NCBI GenBank assembly: GCA_009767595.1
Contig: VSDK01012116.1
Span: forward strand, 176,134 to 240,133
Length of the DNA: 64,000 bases
Reading direction: 5' to 3'
Origin: Symbiodinium kawagutii
Taxonomy: Eukaryota; Sar; Dinophyceae; Suessiales; Symbiodiniaceae
The notes under the pieces are model-generated. The model saw only the letters and a program-made list of their open reading frames with translations. It was not told the DNA's origin and ran no database searches. Every line of letters begins with the position of its first letter. Positions within the stretch are counted from its first letter, which is position 1. Position numbers and translations under genes: made by a program. This document shows, piece by piece, positions 48,990 to 59,732 of the stretch.

Positions 48990-49750
48990 TAGTCAATCGC
49001 CATCAAGCTTCGTTGGATTATCCTAAACCATCAATCAACCATTATATAGTTCAATCACCACGAGCCGTCAATTAACCATCAGTAACCATCATGAACCACC
49101 ATTGAACTACTACCAAACCACAGTTTAAACTTAAAACCCCATCAGCCATTCATTAAGCACAAATCGCTCATGTTCAACTCCATTGTTCAAACAGCAATCA
49201 CCCATCAGAAAACACTAGCATCATCAATCAACCAATATTAAGCATCATGTTCTTATTGTTCTTGGGCATCATGCCCTATCATTAACCACGATTATCTGCA
49301 AGAACCATCATGAACCACTAATGTTAATGTCCACTATGGTTGAACACGTGGTTGCTTACAGATCTTCCACAAATAAAGATCGTCAACAACAAAACCCTAA
49401 CATTAAACATGCTTAATGATTAGGTCAACTAATACTACTGGTGGTTATGACTCGACCAAATATTATGTTTAGTCATAGTTGATCATCATGATTGATTAAC
49501 CTACTATTATATCAGTATTGATTGTCCCGACTATCAACCATGATTACCATGATAGCAATGATTTTCCATCAATCAAGCATATAATCAATCAACCATAATT
49601 AACCACAAATAACCATGAAATTCACAATGTTGGTGATATTTGGTCATAACATATGATTAATCATCGTTAGTAATTGAATCAACATCGATGATTTTCTTAG
49701 TATCCCTTACAGTTGGTGAAATTTGGTTATTCCCCTGTGGTAAACTATCA
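48990..49750. other. ATCAACCA-rich DNA, no gene
   Basis: Rich in ATCAACCATCA and ACCATGATTAACC words, the complement of the GGTTGATGG-rich blocks elsewhere. No open frame of interest. Confidence 0.6.
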
Positions 49751-49867
49751 TGGCTGGCTGGAAAATCCACCAGTTCAATCGATGCTTCCCAGGGTCAACA
49801 AAATGCTGCCCCTTCGCTAATCACATTGCCCGGTTTCTGATTCCAGGATGGATTTTCCAGCCAGCCA
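49751..49867. mobile_element. MITE-E: 117-bp element with perfect 19-bp inverted ends
   Basis: Left end TGGCTGGCTGGAAAATCCA (49751-49769) and right end TGGATTTTCCAGCCAGCCA (49849-49867) are exact reverse complements around a unique 79-bp centre. Related GGCTGGAAA and TTTTCCAGCCAGC words occur at 34713-34800. No obvious target duplication. Confidence 0.7.
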
Positions 49868-50016
49868 GGCTAGTTGACCATAGAAAAACACATGAAAAAT
49901 TCCTGGGTTTTCCTTATAAAATGGTAGGAAACTCTGGGTTTTCCATGATTTTCCTTATAAAACGGTAGGAAATCCACCTCCATCACCACCACATCCCAGC
50001 CACCCCTTGGCCCAGG

Positions 50017-50174
50017 CGCGTCTCCGGCGTGCCAGCGCTGCCGGCCCTGCGGCCCCGCGGCGGTGCGGCGGCGCGCGCGGACGCGCGCAAGCGGATCATC
50101 GCGGCCCGAGAGGAGCTCGAACGACGAGTGGCTCGGTGGTCGGTCGGTGATCCAAGCGACGTGGATGAAGGATG
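50017..50174 (+). CDS. Candidate terminal exon, GC-rich
   Basis: The frame RRVSGVPALPALRPRGGAAA continues RADARKRIIAAREELERRVA and RWSVGDPSDVDEG, then TGA at 50172-50174. The GC content is very high and codon use is unlike the surrounding DNA. The Arg/Glu-rich second half is helix-like. A MITE-A copy follows immediately. Start or acceptor not determined. Confidence 0.4.
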
Positions 50175-50178
50175 ACAA

Positions 50179-50285
50179 TTGGGGCTTTCTCAAAATAGGG
50201 GACCCCAAAAATGGTTGGTTTAGTACTATGAATGATTAATAAGGAGATGATTTGGGGGTATCCCCATTTTGAGAAACACCCAAAT
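50179..50285. repeat. MITE-A copy (well preserved)
   Basis: GGGGCTTTCTCAAAATAGGG, then ACCCCAAAAATGGTTGGTTT, then GATGATTTGGGGGTATCCCC and ATTTTGAGAAACACCC. Confidence 0.8.
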
Positions 50286-50335
50286 GGTTATGATAATAAC
50301 AAATGGTTAACACAAATGCGTAATGATGATGAAGA

Positions 50336-50418
<83 letters not shown>

Positions 50419-51530
50419 CTACTGACACTCGGGGGGATTTGGTTCGAGGTGAATGATGGTGGGTTATGATGGATGTCATCTAGTTTATTGGATTGTCAGT
50501 TGTCGTAATCCGGATGAAAATTGGTGCTCCACCATATTGTGGAGATTACCATCGGCAGTTCATCAGTGCTCATGGAGCAAGGTGGATTATGAAGTAGGAG
50601 GTGTTTGAGCGTGTAGCAAGTGTTTGAGCCACTAGTGTTCAGTTATCAACTAGAGGGGAACTACCGACTAGTCACCGACTTTGCTTATCAACTATCAACT
50701 AGTATCAACTACTACAATGACATATCAAGCAATATCAAGGTCATATTTGAACTGTTGGCATCATGATTGTATATATATATATCATTATCAGTCATCATTG
50801 TTATACTTATTGGCATACGTAATATATCATGACTATTGCGGTGCCATCAACATTGATAATACATATATGTAGTCATCATAAGTTGATCACTAAACCATCA
50901 ATCAATACTCGTTCTCGCTAGCCATACACAATCAACAGTCGTCCAAACAAGGTGGTATTATTATGAACTAGTAGGGATGTATCAAACCAAAGCATTTGAT
51001 ACTGAAACCATTGTTGTTGTTTTCCCATACAGAGGTGTTCAAACACTGAATATGTCTATTGTCGCCATACTCACTGTTGTGATATTGTTTGATGGACTAG
51101 CAGGAATTAATCGTCTCTGGTTTGATACTGGTTATGTAATCCCACCAGCAATAGTACATACAATACTTACCACATGCCATGACAAGTAATAGAAAACATG
51201 TTCAACTAGTTGTGGGTCATTCTTCGTTGTTCCCAATGTTTAATCTTCATGAGGTAAGCATAATTTACGCAGCATCAACTACCATTGATCGACGACTAGT
51301 CAACCATGTGTGAATTCCCCATCATCGATGTTTATTAGTGTTTCAATTCAAATCACTAGCTCAGTTATTAATCATTGGTTCATTCTTCTTTCCATTGTCC
51401 TGCTCATCCTTTTGGAACCAACCGTCTCGAAACATACTCTCCCGCAGATTAACAAAATGCAAAAAAAAAAACTATCCAAGTACATCTATGTTAGTTGAGT
51501 TTTGAAGAGGTGATATTGAACCTGGTCAGG
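50286..51530. other. Microsatellite and AT-rich DNA, no gene
   Basis: A pure GAT (ATG) microsatellite lies at about 50338-50415. The rest is AT-rich with TATCAACTA words. The open frame 50977-51189 has some protein-like character but no domain. Confidence 0.5.
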
Positions 51531-51797
51531 GTCCATGTTAGGGTTAAAAGTGATCGATTTTGGATCGTTTTTCCAGCTAACATGGCTAAATTCAGTGCTC
51601 AGTGCAGGTAGATATCTTGGATCTGAAAAGTCTATGTTAGTAACAAATACCACAGAATTTTGAGGCTTATGCACTCCAAACATAGCTGGTCATCCATCCA
51701 ACATCCATGTTAGTTTGGAATCTCGACATACCTTTTGGCTGACAATTTAACACCCACAACCAATTGAATTCATTCTTTTCAAACAATATACCTATGC

Positions 51798-52655
51798 AGG
51801 GTCCAAGTTAGGTGATCCTATCTGCATTCCTTTCAGGTAACATTTGATCACCCACAACCAATCAGTTGCACCTAGGTGGAAACGAATCAGCCATCCAGGG
51901 TCCACGTTAGGGTGTCCGGTGTGCATACCTCTCGGTTGACAATTGATCACCGACAACCAATCAGTTGCACCTTCGTGAAACGTTTCACCCATCCAGGGTC
52001 CAAGTTAGTCGAGCCTATATGTGCATTCCTCTCGGTTGACAATCGATCACCCGCAACCAATCAGTTGCACTGCTGTGAAAACAAGTTACCACTACAGGGT
52101 CCAAGTTAGTTTGGCAATTGTGTGTATCTTTTGGAAATCGATCACCCGCAACCAATCAGTTGCACTTCTGTGGAAACGAGTCACCACTACAGGGTCCAAG
52201 TTAGTTGGCCCCTTGTGTGTATCTTTTTGCTGACGATTCGATCACCCGCAACCAATCAGTTGCACTTCTGTGGAAACGAGTCACCACTACAGGGTCCAAG
52301 TTAGTTGGCCCCTTGTGTGTATCTTTTTGCTGACGATTCGATCACCCGCAACCAATCAGTTGCACTTCTGTGGAAACGAGTCACCACTACAGGGTCCAAG
52401 TTAGTTGGCCCCTTGTGTGTATCTTTTTGCTGACGATTCGATCACCCGCAACCAATCAGTTGCACTTCTGTGGAAACGAGTCACCACTACAGGGTCCACG
52501 TTAGTTTGGCAATTGTGTGTATCTTTTGGTTGACGATCGATCACCCAAAAATAATTTTGCACTTCTGTTAAAACAATGTACGATTACAGGGTCCAAGTTA
52601 GTTCAGCAATTGTGTGTATCTTTTGGTTGGCCATTATTCCAGGGTCCAAGTTAGA
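51798..52655. repeat. 100-bp tandem array phased by the AGGGTCCAAGTTAG motif
   Basis: The motif starts at about 51798, 51897, 51995, 52095, 52191, 52291, 52391, 52491, 52588 and 52641. Spacings are 99, 98, 100, 96, 100, 100, 100, 97 and 53 bp. The middle units (52191-52490) are practically identical and also share TTGTGTGTATCTTTTTGC, GATCACCCGCAACCAATCAG and TGGAAACGAGTCACCACTAC. Outer units diverge. No coding capacity. It lies immediately upstream of the first coding exon at 52754. Confidence 0.9.
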
Positions 52656-52753
52656 TGGTGTGGGTAGTCCTGACACGCAACTACCTTGAGTACGGCGGAT
52701 CACTTTGTGGCCATTGTGGCTAGGGTCTGAAAAGTCGACGTTCGCTAGCTGCC

Positions 52754-55700
52754 ATGGAGGTTTCATCAGGGGATGGAACTGCCCAGCCTCCTCTTGGGGG
52801 TGGCAGTGAGTTGGGCGGTGACTTGCTGGTTTCAGATGCTGATCGTGCTTTGCCGGGCAAGATCTTGGAAGAACTGGCTGACACTCGTGACACAACCTTC
52901 AATGCAGAGGACCTTGGGTCTGTGACTGCTGCTCTGCATGTTTCTGTTTGCTAACATGACCCAATTACTATCTGAAAACATTGTTTGTTTGAAACTTGGG
53001 TTTCACTTACAGAGGCTAGTGAATCACAAAATCTATGGGTTGATGATCACCTATTGAAATGAAACCAACATGGAGAAAACTGACCACTTTTTCTTGAATT
53101 GTTAGTTTTTGGGGGAGTAGAGAAGATTATTTTTGTTTCGCACTCCAACAAAAACGCTTGCTACAAACAGGATAGCTTGGAAAGGGCTTTGAGTGGCGTT
53201 ATCATTGACGAATTTGGAGATGATCAACTTGAGCTAAAACCAGAGTCGCCATTCATGCCAGCAACTAGACATAGCATTATTCACGCTTTGAGTTTGACCA
53301 GGCTCCATGTTAGTCTCGAGGGGGGGGGAACATCACCCGGCCAAACTCCACGAGCTAAGGCAAAACGGATCAAGGGAAAATCGCCACAGAGCGCTTGCGT
53401 GCCACGGAAGCACACAGGCACCAAGGTGCGGTGCACAGGCACGCAGACCTTGCCGAATGGAGAGCCGTATATATATTGGTGGCCCACTCAACGGGAACCT
53501 TTAGACCTGGGCACCCTGCCCAGCCAAACGGTCGTCGAGGCGTCTGCGAATTGGATCAAGAAGGACAGGGACATCCATGCAAATCCATGCAACCTAACAT
53601 GGACCTCCACTATGGCCAAATATGTTGAAGGAAATCAGATTAGGATTGAGTTGCTCTATTTGTTGCTGATTCCATCAACCACCAACAGCCATACGGAGTT
53701 GGAGTCGAAATGAAATCATATGGTTCATGTGCCTGAAAGGCCCCGGAGATAGCCCTGAAGATCGTTGAGAATTCTGGTGGCAAAGCTGTTCTGGGTTCGC
53801 CAGCCACACTTCGAGTTACCAGCGCTTACTCAGGGAGACTTGGATAAATTCAAACATTGAGGAACATGGAGGACATTGCTCTAATCCCAACAGGTTGTTG
53901 TGGTACATCTTAATCACTGTAGTCTGAAAGAAGCTAACAGCTAACATGGATGCCCACGTGTGGTGCCGAGGCTTGATGCTCCAGCTCGTGCCTGCCGAAT
54001 CCTGGAGAAAAACGGCCTGGCAACCAAATTCAATCTCGATACTTGACTGCAGGTCCCCCTCCGTGTCAATCCAAAAACGATTCAAAATGATCGTTTTTTA
54101 ATAAAGATTTGAAAACAGAAAATGATGTTGATATTTTGGTCCAAAACGTATGCTTTGTGGTTCCATTCGGCTTTGCCAAAAGTGGGGTCAGGAGCCAAGT
54201 TAGCCAAGTAGTTTTTAACATTCCTCGTTGTTCACAGCAGCCCCACACCTGAAGATGGACATAATCAAACAATATATTTGACCACAAGTCTTCATGGGGT
54301 CCTTGTTGAACATCTTTGTTGTTGAGCAAGAACTCGAACACAGAAAATGTATTTGATTATTTGGTTCCAAATGCTTCATCCCATATAATGCTATACCTGT
54401 CTGTGTAAATCTCATAGTTCTTCCGTCATTGTTTCTATATGTTTCTATGGTCCAAGTTAGTCATTGTCGACTGACATCCCCCACTGAGGTAAGTTGCTGT
54501 GACAACAGCGCCAATGTTCAGAAGGGGCTGGTTCGCGACCCGTTCTTTGCTGGACATTGCATCTTCCAGGATGTGTCTTGGTCCACTTAGTCCGTCAACG
54601 ACTTTGGGACATACACTCACAGGGTTTATGTTAGCAATCCCAACAGTTGTTGATGATATACTGACCAGGGTCAAGACCTGAGGTGATGGACTTTGTTGAC
54701 GGTGCTACCCGAAAGCGTTTGGAGCAAACGGCGAATGTGTGCGACATAGAGGCCATCCTTGCAGATCCAAGCGTGCGTTGGCAGAGCAAGGCACGATGCC
54801 TTCGCCATCCCTTCAAGTCTGGCGGCTGTGATCTGCCAGAAAAGTCTGACATTGATGCTCAGTGTGCATGTTAGTATTCTTTACTGTACTGTAATCATTT
54901 TTTGGTTGGTCGGTCACTTGGTCGGTCACTTGGTCGGTCAGTCGGTTGGATGAGACATGGGACCTAACATGAGTTGTCTCTTTGGGTAAAGAAAATCCAC
55001 CATTGTTTTTTACCTAGGATTTCGCTGGAGTCACCTGCATTGATGACAGTGCCGCTGGCTGTCGGAAAGAGGATTTGGGCAAGAGCCGACGTGCCGCTCT
55101 TGTATACTGGCGGTATGGGGTTGCCAAAATCCATGGATGTTTTTTTGAAATCAACATGTTCAATGCTTCTCACTTTGCATGTTCTGGGGATGCTAACATG
55201 GACATGGACCCTGTAGATACCATCTTGCGAAGAAGACCAAAGTGCTGGCCTGCGAGAACGTCACTACAGGCAGTATTCACCAGCTATGTAGCAAAGTTCT
55301 GAGTGACAACGGAGATTGCTCTATTCGCACAGTCCACGTGTCCCCAGAGGACTCTGGTTTCGGAGCAATTCGAAGGCCCCGTGGGTGGAAACTCAGCAAA
55401 CATATCCTAGGTCCATGTTAGCAGTTGTTGTACATTTTCCCTATTGATGATTTGTGATTGGTCACTGTACATGTTTAGCATGTCAGCCAATGCACCAATC
55501 TAAGGACACTGGGATTGCGCAAGGACAGCGGCCGTTGGATCGATGATCCTCAGCGCGTCTACGACGAGATGAGAGCAGAGCTCAGCAAGCGACAAGTCGG
55601 TATCCCTGAGATCTTCTCTTGCAAGGACCCATCTTTGCGCCTTGTTTGACAACAGCGGCGAAAATATGTTTGCCCCAACCCAACCAAAGATCTTTAGTCC

Positions 55701-56975
55701 ACTTTAGTCCCCCTGAGCCTAAAATTCTAGAAACAAACACTAAGAATCCAGCATGTTAGCTGTCAATTGTGAAAATGCTTGGTCTTTCAAGCAGCATCAA
55801 CAAAGATGAGGCTCAGCGATGAGAGGAAGCGCTGTTCGACATCGGGCCGTCCAATGTCCTTGACATTCCGGTTTCTCGGCTCATGAGATGGATTCATGGC
55901 CATGTAAGTTTTCATGTTAAGATCATGAATGAACAGTGCTGCACTTGCTAAGTGTCTGGGGAAAGGGACATCATGTCTGAAAAAGGGACATCATGTCTGA
56001 ACCTTTCTGAGGGAGATGCTGACCAAGAACGACAAAGCAAACCTCGAAAATGCCTGGAACATCCTCGACCAGGAGACATTGCCCACAACACTGCCCACAA
56101 CGTGGCCACATATCATCAACATGGACCCTCAGGTAATATGGTGGGGAAACCATGATCTTTCCAGGGTTTAGTTTCAGCATCCTCGAACCAGGAGACATTT
56201 ACCGAAAACGTGGCAAACCAACATTAACATGGACCCTGAGGGTACATGGTGAGGAAATCCTGATCTTTTCCAGGTATATTTTCAGGTTCCCAAGGTAATC
56301 AAAGTTTAAGTAAGCAAGATCGGATTACGAAGGTTTGTTTGCAGTTCTGGTGTGCAGGACCCTGTTCTGAAAGACCTTCGGCATTTGCATGTCGGGGTCT
56401 GCCAGCAATCTGGATCGTACGCAAAAGTGACTTCGAAATGCAGGAGAGGGCAGGGTAGAGGGTATGTTTTTGTTAGTGACCCGCCAGTAGCAGAACATGG
56501 AGCACTGCATTCTTGTAAGATTCAACATGGCATGAGAACATGGTCCATGTTAGTACTTTCCCCTGTTCCCCGATGCAATTTCACCATCAGGCAGCTGTCA
56601 ACGCTGACGACAATTGACTGGCAATATCATCGAGAGCTTGACAGATGGCTGATTGGCTATGAGAAGCTGCTGGCCATGGGCTTTCCTGCCAGCCCCGAAG
56701 TAGCAGCCGCATTGAACACAGAGACTTGGGCCCAATTAAAAAAGGAGGGATGTAATTTTCACACCCCAGCAAGGCTAACATGGAGCTGATCACAGTTTGC
56801 AAATGTCTCCACTCTGGGAACCCACGGTGTTTCTGAGGAACTGATGCCGATCGATTGTTGGAGTCGTCTCCATGCGCGCTGTGGCAACAGCCAGCATCTT
56901 CCAAACAGTGCCACTTGGTCACTTGAACAATTCACACCTCACACCACTAACATAGACTCTTGGATAATGTGTTGA
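52754..56975 (+). CDS. C5-cytosine-methyltransferase-like gene, many short exons
   Basis: Candidate start ATG 52754 (MEVSSGDGTAQPPLGGGSEL). Frame-consistent exons: 54500-54623 | 54676-54865 | 55018-55112 | 55217-55410. Joined, they give TLTGPEVMDFVDGATRKRLE, then AQC-DFAGVTCIDDSAAG (motif IV-like, TC-x-x-x-S in place of PC), then YWR-YHLAKKTKVLACENV (motif VI, ENV), then VHVSPEDSGFGAIRRPRG (motif VIII-like). Later exons 56590-56745 (DWQYHRELDRWLIGYEKLLA) and 56796-56975 (LHARCGNSQHLPNS, a motif X-like GNS) complete the family order; the stop is at 56973-56975. C5 methyltransferases methylate cytosine in DNA via a motif IV Cys. The classical PCQ is not seen, so activity is uncertain. The 53.0-53.7 and 55.5-56.5 kb parts are not fully resolved. 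Similar methyltransferases are known to be carried by dinoflagellate retrotransposons. Confidence 0.5.
56060..56275. repeat. Tandem duplication (about 112-bp unit) containing the motif
   Basis: Two copies share CATCCTCGAxCAGGAGACAT, then ATCATCAACATGGACCCTCA or CATTAACATGGACCCTGAGG, then ATGGTGxGGAAAxCxTGATC and TTTCCAGG. A 20-bp direct duplication (AAAGGGACATCATGTCTGAA) lies just upstream at about 55964-56001. Confidence 0.75.
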
Positions 56976-57110
56976 TTTACTGTACTATATGATGAACTTC
57001 TTTTAGTGAAGATGTTTACTTTACTGTAGCACCCCAACCTGCTCCCCAATGTTCCAAGGCAATGGTTATTCTGGCGATGTTAGCCTCGATCGAATTCTTC
57101 CATTCAGAAG

Positions 57111-57818
57111 GTGTTCCTCCATCTATGCCGAATCAGCACGTGGTGATTCCTGTGCAGGCCAACGGCCTTTGCTTTTGGTCGTGCCTATGGTTGTTCAATG
57201 CAGCCAGCATAGCTGAATTGCTAGGGTGGTGGAGCCGTCCCAGAAATGCTTCGGGGTACCCTACAGCTGATGAATGTTCTTGGGAAAGAAGCACGGTCTT
57301 CAAGTGGGCATCTGAACTACACTCCGTACACAGAATGCCTGAATCATGTAGAGAACGCTTGCTACAAGAGCACAGTGTTGAAGATGAAGACATCGACACC
57401 AGGCTAGATTTTAGTTCGTGTAGCGAGGATACATGTTAGTTAGCTGTGCATGTTGTGTTTTTCACCAACACCAAAACAATAGAACTACTGGACTTGATGT
57501 TCACTAATGTTGAGAGACAGTATGTGTAATTTGCAGCATTGAGCAATACAACGGTTAGTATGGTCTTTGTTAGCGATCATCTGTGGTTGCCGGACGGTTA
57601 TAATCTCAACGTCGAATCTCCTCCGTTCCTAGGAATGGGCTGCGAAAGCACTGCAAATTTCGATTGCTGTGTTGACTAAGCAAACCAAAGACTCAAGTCC
57701 TGCGATCGTGTACAACAAAAACGAACCACGACCACTTCGGGAACCTATGTGGCTGCTGCATCACAATGCTGCAGATGGAGCCGGCCATGCTGCACAGCAT
57801 TTCTCTTTGATTTCCAGG
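57111..57818 (+). CDS. OTU-like cysteine protease domain, two exons
   Basis: Exon A (57111-57427) follows the acceptor TTCAGAAG and contains NQHVVIPVQANGLCFWSCLW, the Cys-box of OTU-type deubiquitinases (usual form D-G-N-C-L-F; here ANGLCF without the Asp). A helical region with WWSRPRNASGYPTADE follows. Exon B (57633-57818) reads EWAAKALQISIAVLTKQTKD then SSPAIVYNKNEPRPLREPMW, ending HAAQHFSLIS, the His-box equivalent (usual H-Y). Both boundaries are phase 0 if the intron 57428-57632 uses a GA donor (GATACATGTTAG) and a CCTAG acceptor. OTU proteases remove ubiquitin. The missing Asp and short length leave activity open. It lies 135 bp downstream of the methyltransferase-like stop, so it may be a separate gene or a fused one. 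Confidence 0.5.
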
Positions 57819-59402
57819 GTATCTTAGCCATGCTGAGGGTTTCAGGTGAACAATTGTCACTTACATCGACCCCAAAAGGGATCTGCAACACACCACTACA
57901 GTACTTATTTTTCCTTGTGACCAACCCATGTTTGTAGGCAGCGAACTTGGCTGAAATGATCATTTTGGAAAAGCATTCTAACTTGTCAATACCTTTGGTT
58001 CCCATGGTTTCATCAGCTCATTGAACGGGAGAGGTTGGTACCATGCACTAGAGGTATGAAGTAGTAGTTAGCCAGTCACCTAGCCAAGGTCTAACTTAGC
58101 ACATGTTCCAATCTTAGTGGACCATTTCTCTGTTGCAACCGTGTTCACATATGCCAGGCATTGAAGCCCATACTAAAGGTCACTCAGAAGGTATACAAAC
58201 CAAAGCCTATGCATATTCGTTGTGGGGCGTGGGAAACAGAAAGTCTACCATTCCTCGGCAGCAACCAGGAATCGTGGTATGATTTGCTGAAGATGAAGGA
58301 TCTTGACAGCTCACCGGAAGGAAACGATTCGAAGGCTTGGATGGTGGGCGAATGGTTTTCTATTGCAGTACTGTTGTTTGATACCAATCCAGAAACCACA
58401 GGGCTGGTGTAACAAACAATTGTATGTCCATTTGTCTAGGATCCATGTTAGGCATGTGGAAATCTTTTTGGTAACCCTTGTGAACATCACACGCCCTAGC
58501 ATCTTCCCTTGAGCTTTGCCAGGGCAAGAAGAAAGAAAAAGACGCCAAACTACCCAAGGAAGGTTGTGAGGCACTTTCTGGGAGGGCTACCATGTGGTCA
58601 TGTCAGCTCACATACAGCAATGCATATACGCGAGTGTACAGAAAATCAGCGCTTGACACCAGGGTCCATGTTAACTGTTTCTGACATCGGTATGTTGGAA
58701 ATATTGATTTTGTTCCTGTAATACCAATACATACCAATACTGTGTTTTGTGTGTTCCCGCGGTTCTCCATGTTGCATGTTTGCCCAGCAACAAGACCAAT
58801 ACGACATGTAGAGTCTATGTTAGCAATCCACCACTTTAACATCCAAACATGGCTGCAAATGCTGCTACTTGGAAGGCTGAAGGATGTCAAGGAAATGAAC
58901 CAGAATCTGTGGCACAGGCCAACTGGGCTCTGGCAGTCTGAATGTGGGTCACACACGGTCGATGTGAGGGCTTGCAGGAACTTTTCTTCAATCGGGTTGA
59001 CAATTTTATCTAAGTATCCAGGGTCCAAGTCGAACATTGGTGCATCCCCCAAAGCCCAGAAGAATAGCTACTGTTATCTGTATTTTTGATCTCTTTCTCT
59101 CTCTATAGGTCTATGTTTTATTGCAGAAAAGGCAACAAGTAAACAATCAAGGTTGAATGACATACATACAATGTTCAACAGCTCCAAATGGGCAAGTGTC
59201 CATGTTAGCTTTCAAAGGAGAACTTCTTCACAGGATTTGCAGGTTTCTGGCCTTTGATGATTATATACAAATACGTGTTTCTTCCAAAAAGTCTCCAACC
59301 GAGTCCATGTTAGCAAACAACAGCCGGGGTTGCAGCATTCTGAAGGTTCAAAACTGGGTTCATCAGTCCTGTAGTCTACACCAACTGTCTTCTGTTGCTG
59401 CC
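57819..59402 (+). other. Unresolved exons and introner-like introns
   Basis: A protein-like plus frame at 58190-58350 (KPKPMHIRCGAWETESLPFL and SWYDLLKMKDLDSSPE) is surrounded by motif copies at 58440, 58655, 58808, 59197 and 59303. Minus-strand frames over 58184-58399 are also open, so the strand is not certain. Probably more exons of the OTU-like or following gene. Confidence 0.35.
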
Positions 59403-59732
59403 ATGGACCTGGGCGAGTTGCTCTTTGTTGCGACATGCCTTCTTCCAGGAATCTTCCTTGGGATTGTTGGAACTCTCCTGGTACAATCTGTGGCTCGCTC
59501 CTTTCAGACTCCGCTGGGTAAGACCAATGATGGTGTGAGGAAGGTCAATGCTGATGGAAACGATCATTCAAAAACCACCATAAATGACCAGAAAGCTGGG
59601 CGCATTGATTGCGGTGATGATTACCTGTGCTACATCAGTGGGACGAGACGTGTACATAAGACGAAAACATGTTCCAACATGTCAAAGTGTGAACAGGTGC
59701 AACTATGCTCCAAGTGTTTCAAATTGTCATGA
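59403..59732 (+). CDS. Small membrane protein or terminal exon with Cys-rich tail
   Basis: The ATG at 59403 opens MDLGELLFVATCLLPGIFLG, continuing IVGTLLVQSVARSF: one strong transmembrane segment (about residues 5-28). The C-terminal part is CGDDYLCYISGTRRVHKTKT, then CSNMSKCEQVQLCSKCFKLS and a TGA. Two C-x-n-C pairs with an intervening H-K-T-K-x-C resemble the short Cys/His tail seen on many dinoflagellate multi-domain and retroelement-like proteins (recalled style). A frame upstream of the ATG is open to an acceptor-like CCTGTAG at 59372, so this may be the last exon of the upstream gene rather than a separate one. Confidence 0.5.
   Translation: MDLGELLFVATCLLPGIFLGIVGTLLVQSVARSFQTPLGKTNDGVRKVNADGNDHSKTTINDQKAGRIDCGDDYLCYISGTRRVHKTKTCSNMSKCEQVQLCSKCFKLS

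Noticed and set aside
51798..52655. 100-bp periodic array considered as a CRISPR array
   Set aside because: The whole 100-bp unit repeats, without unique spacers; eukaryotic context and no cas genes.
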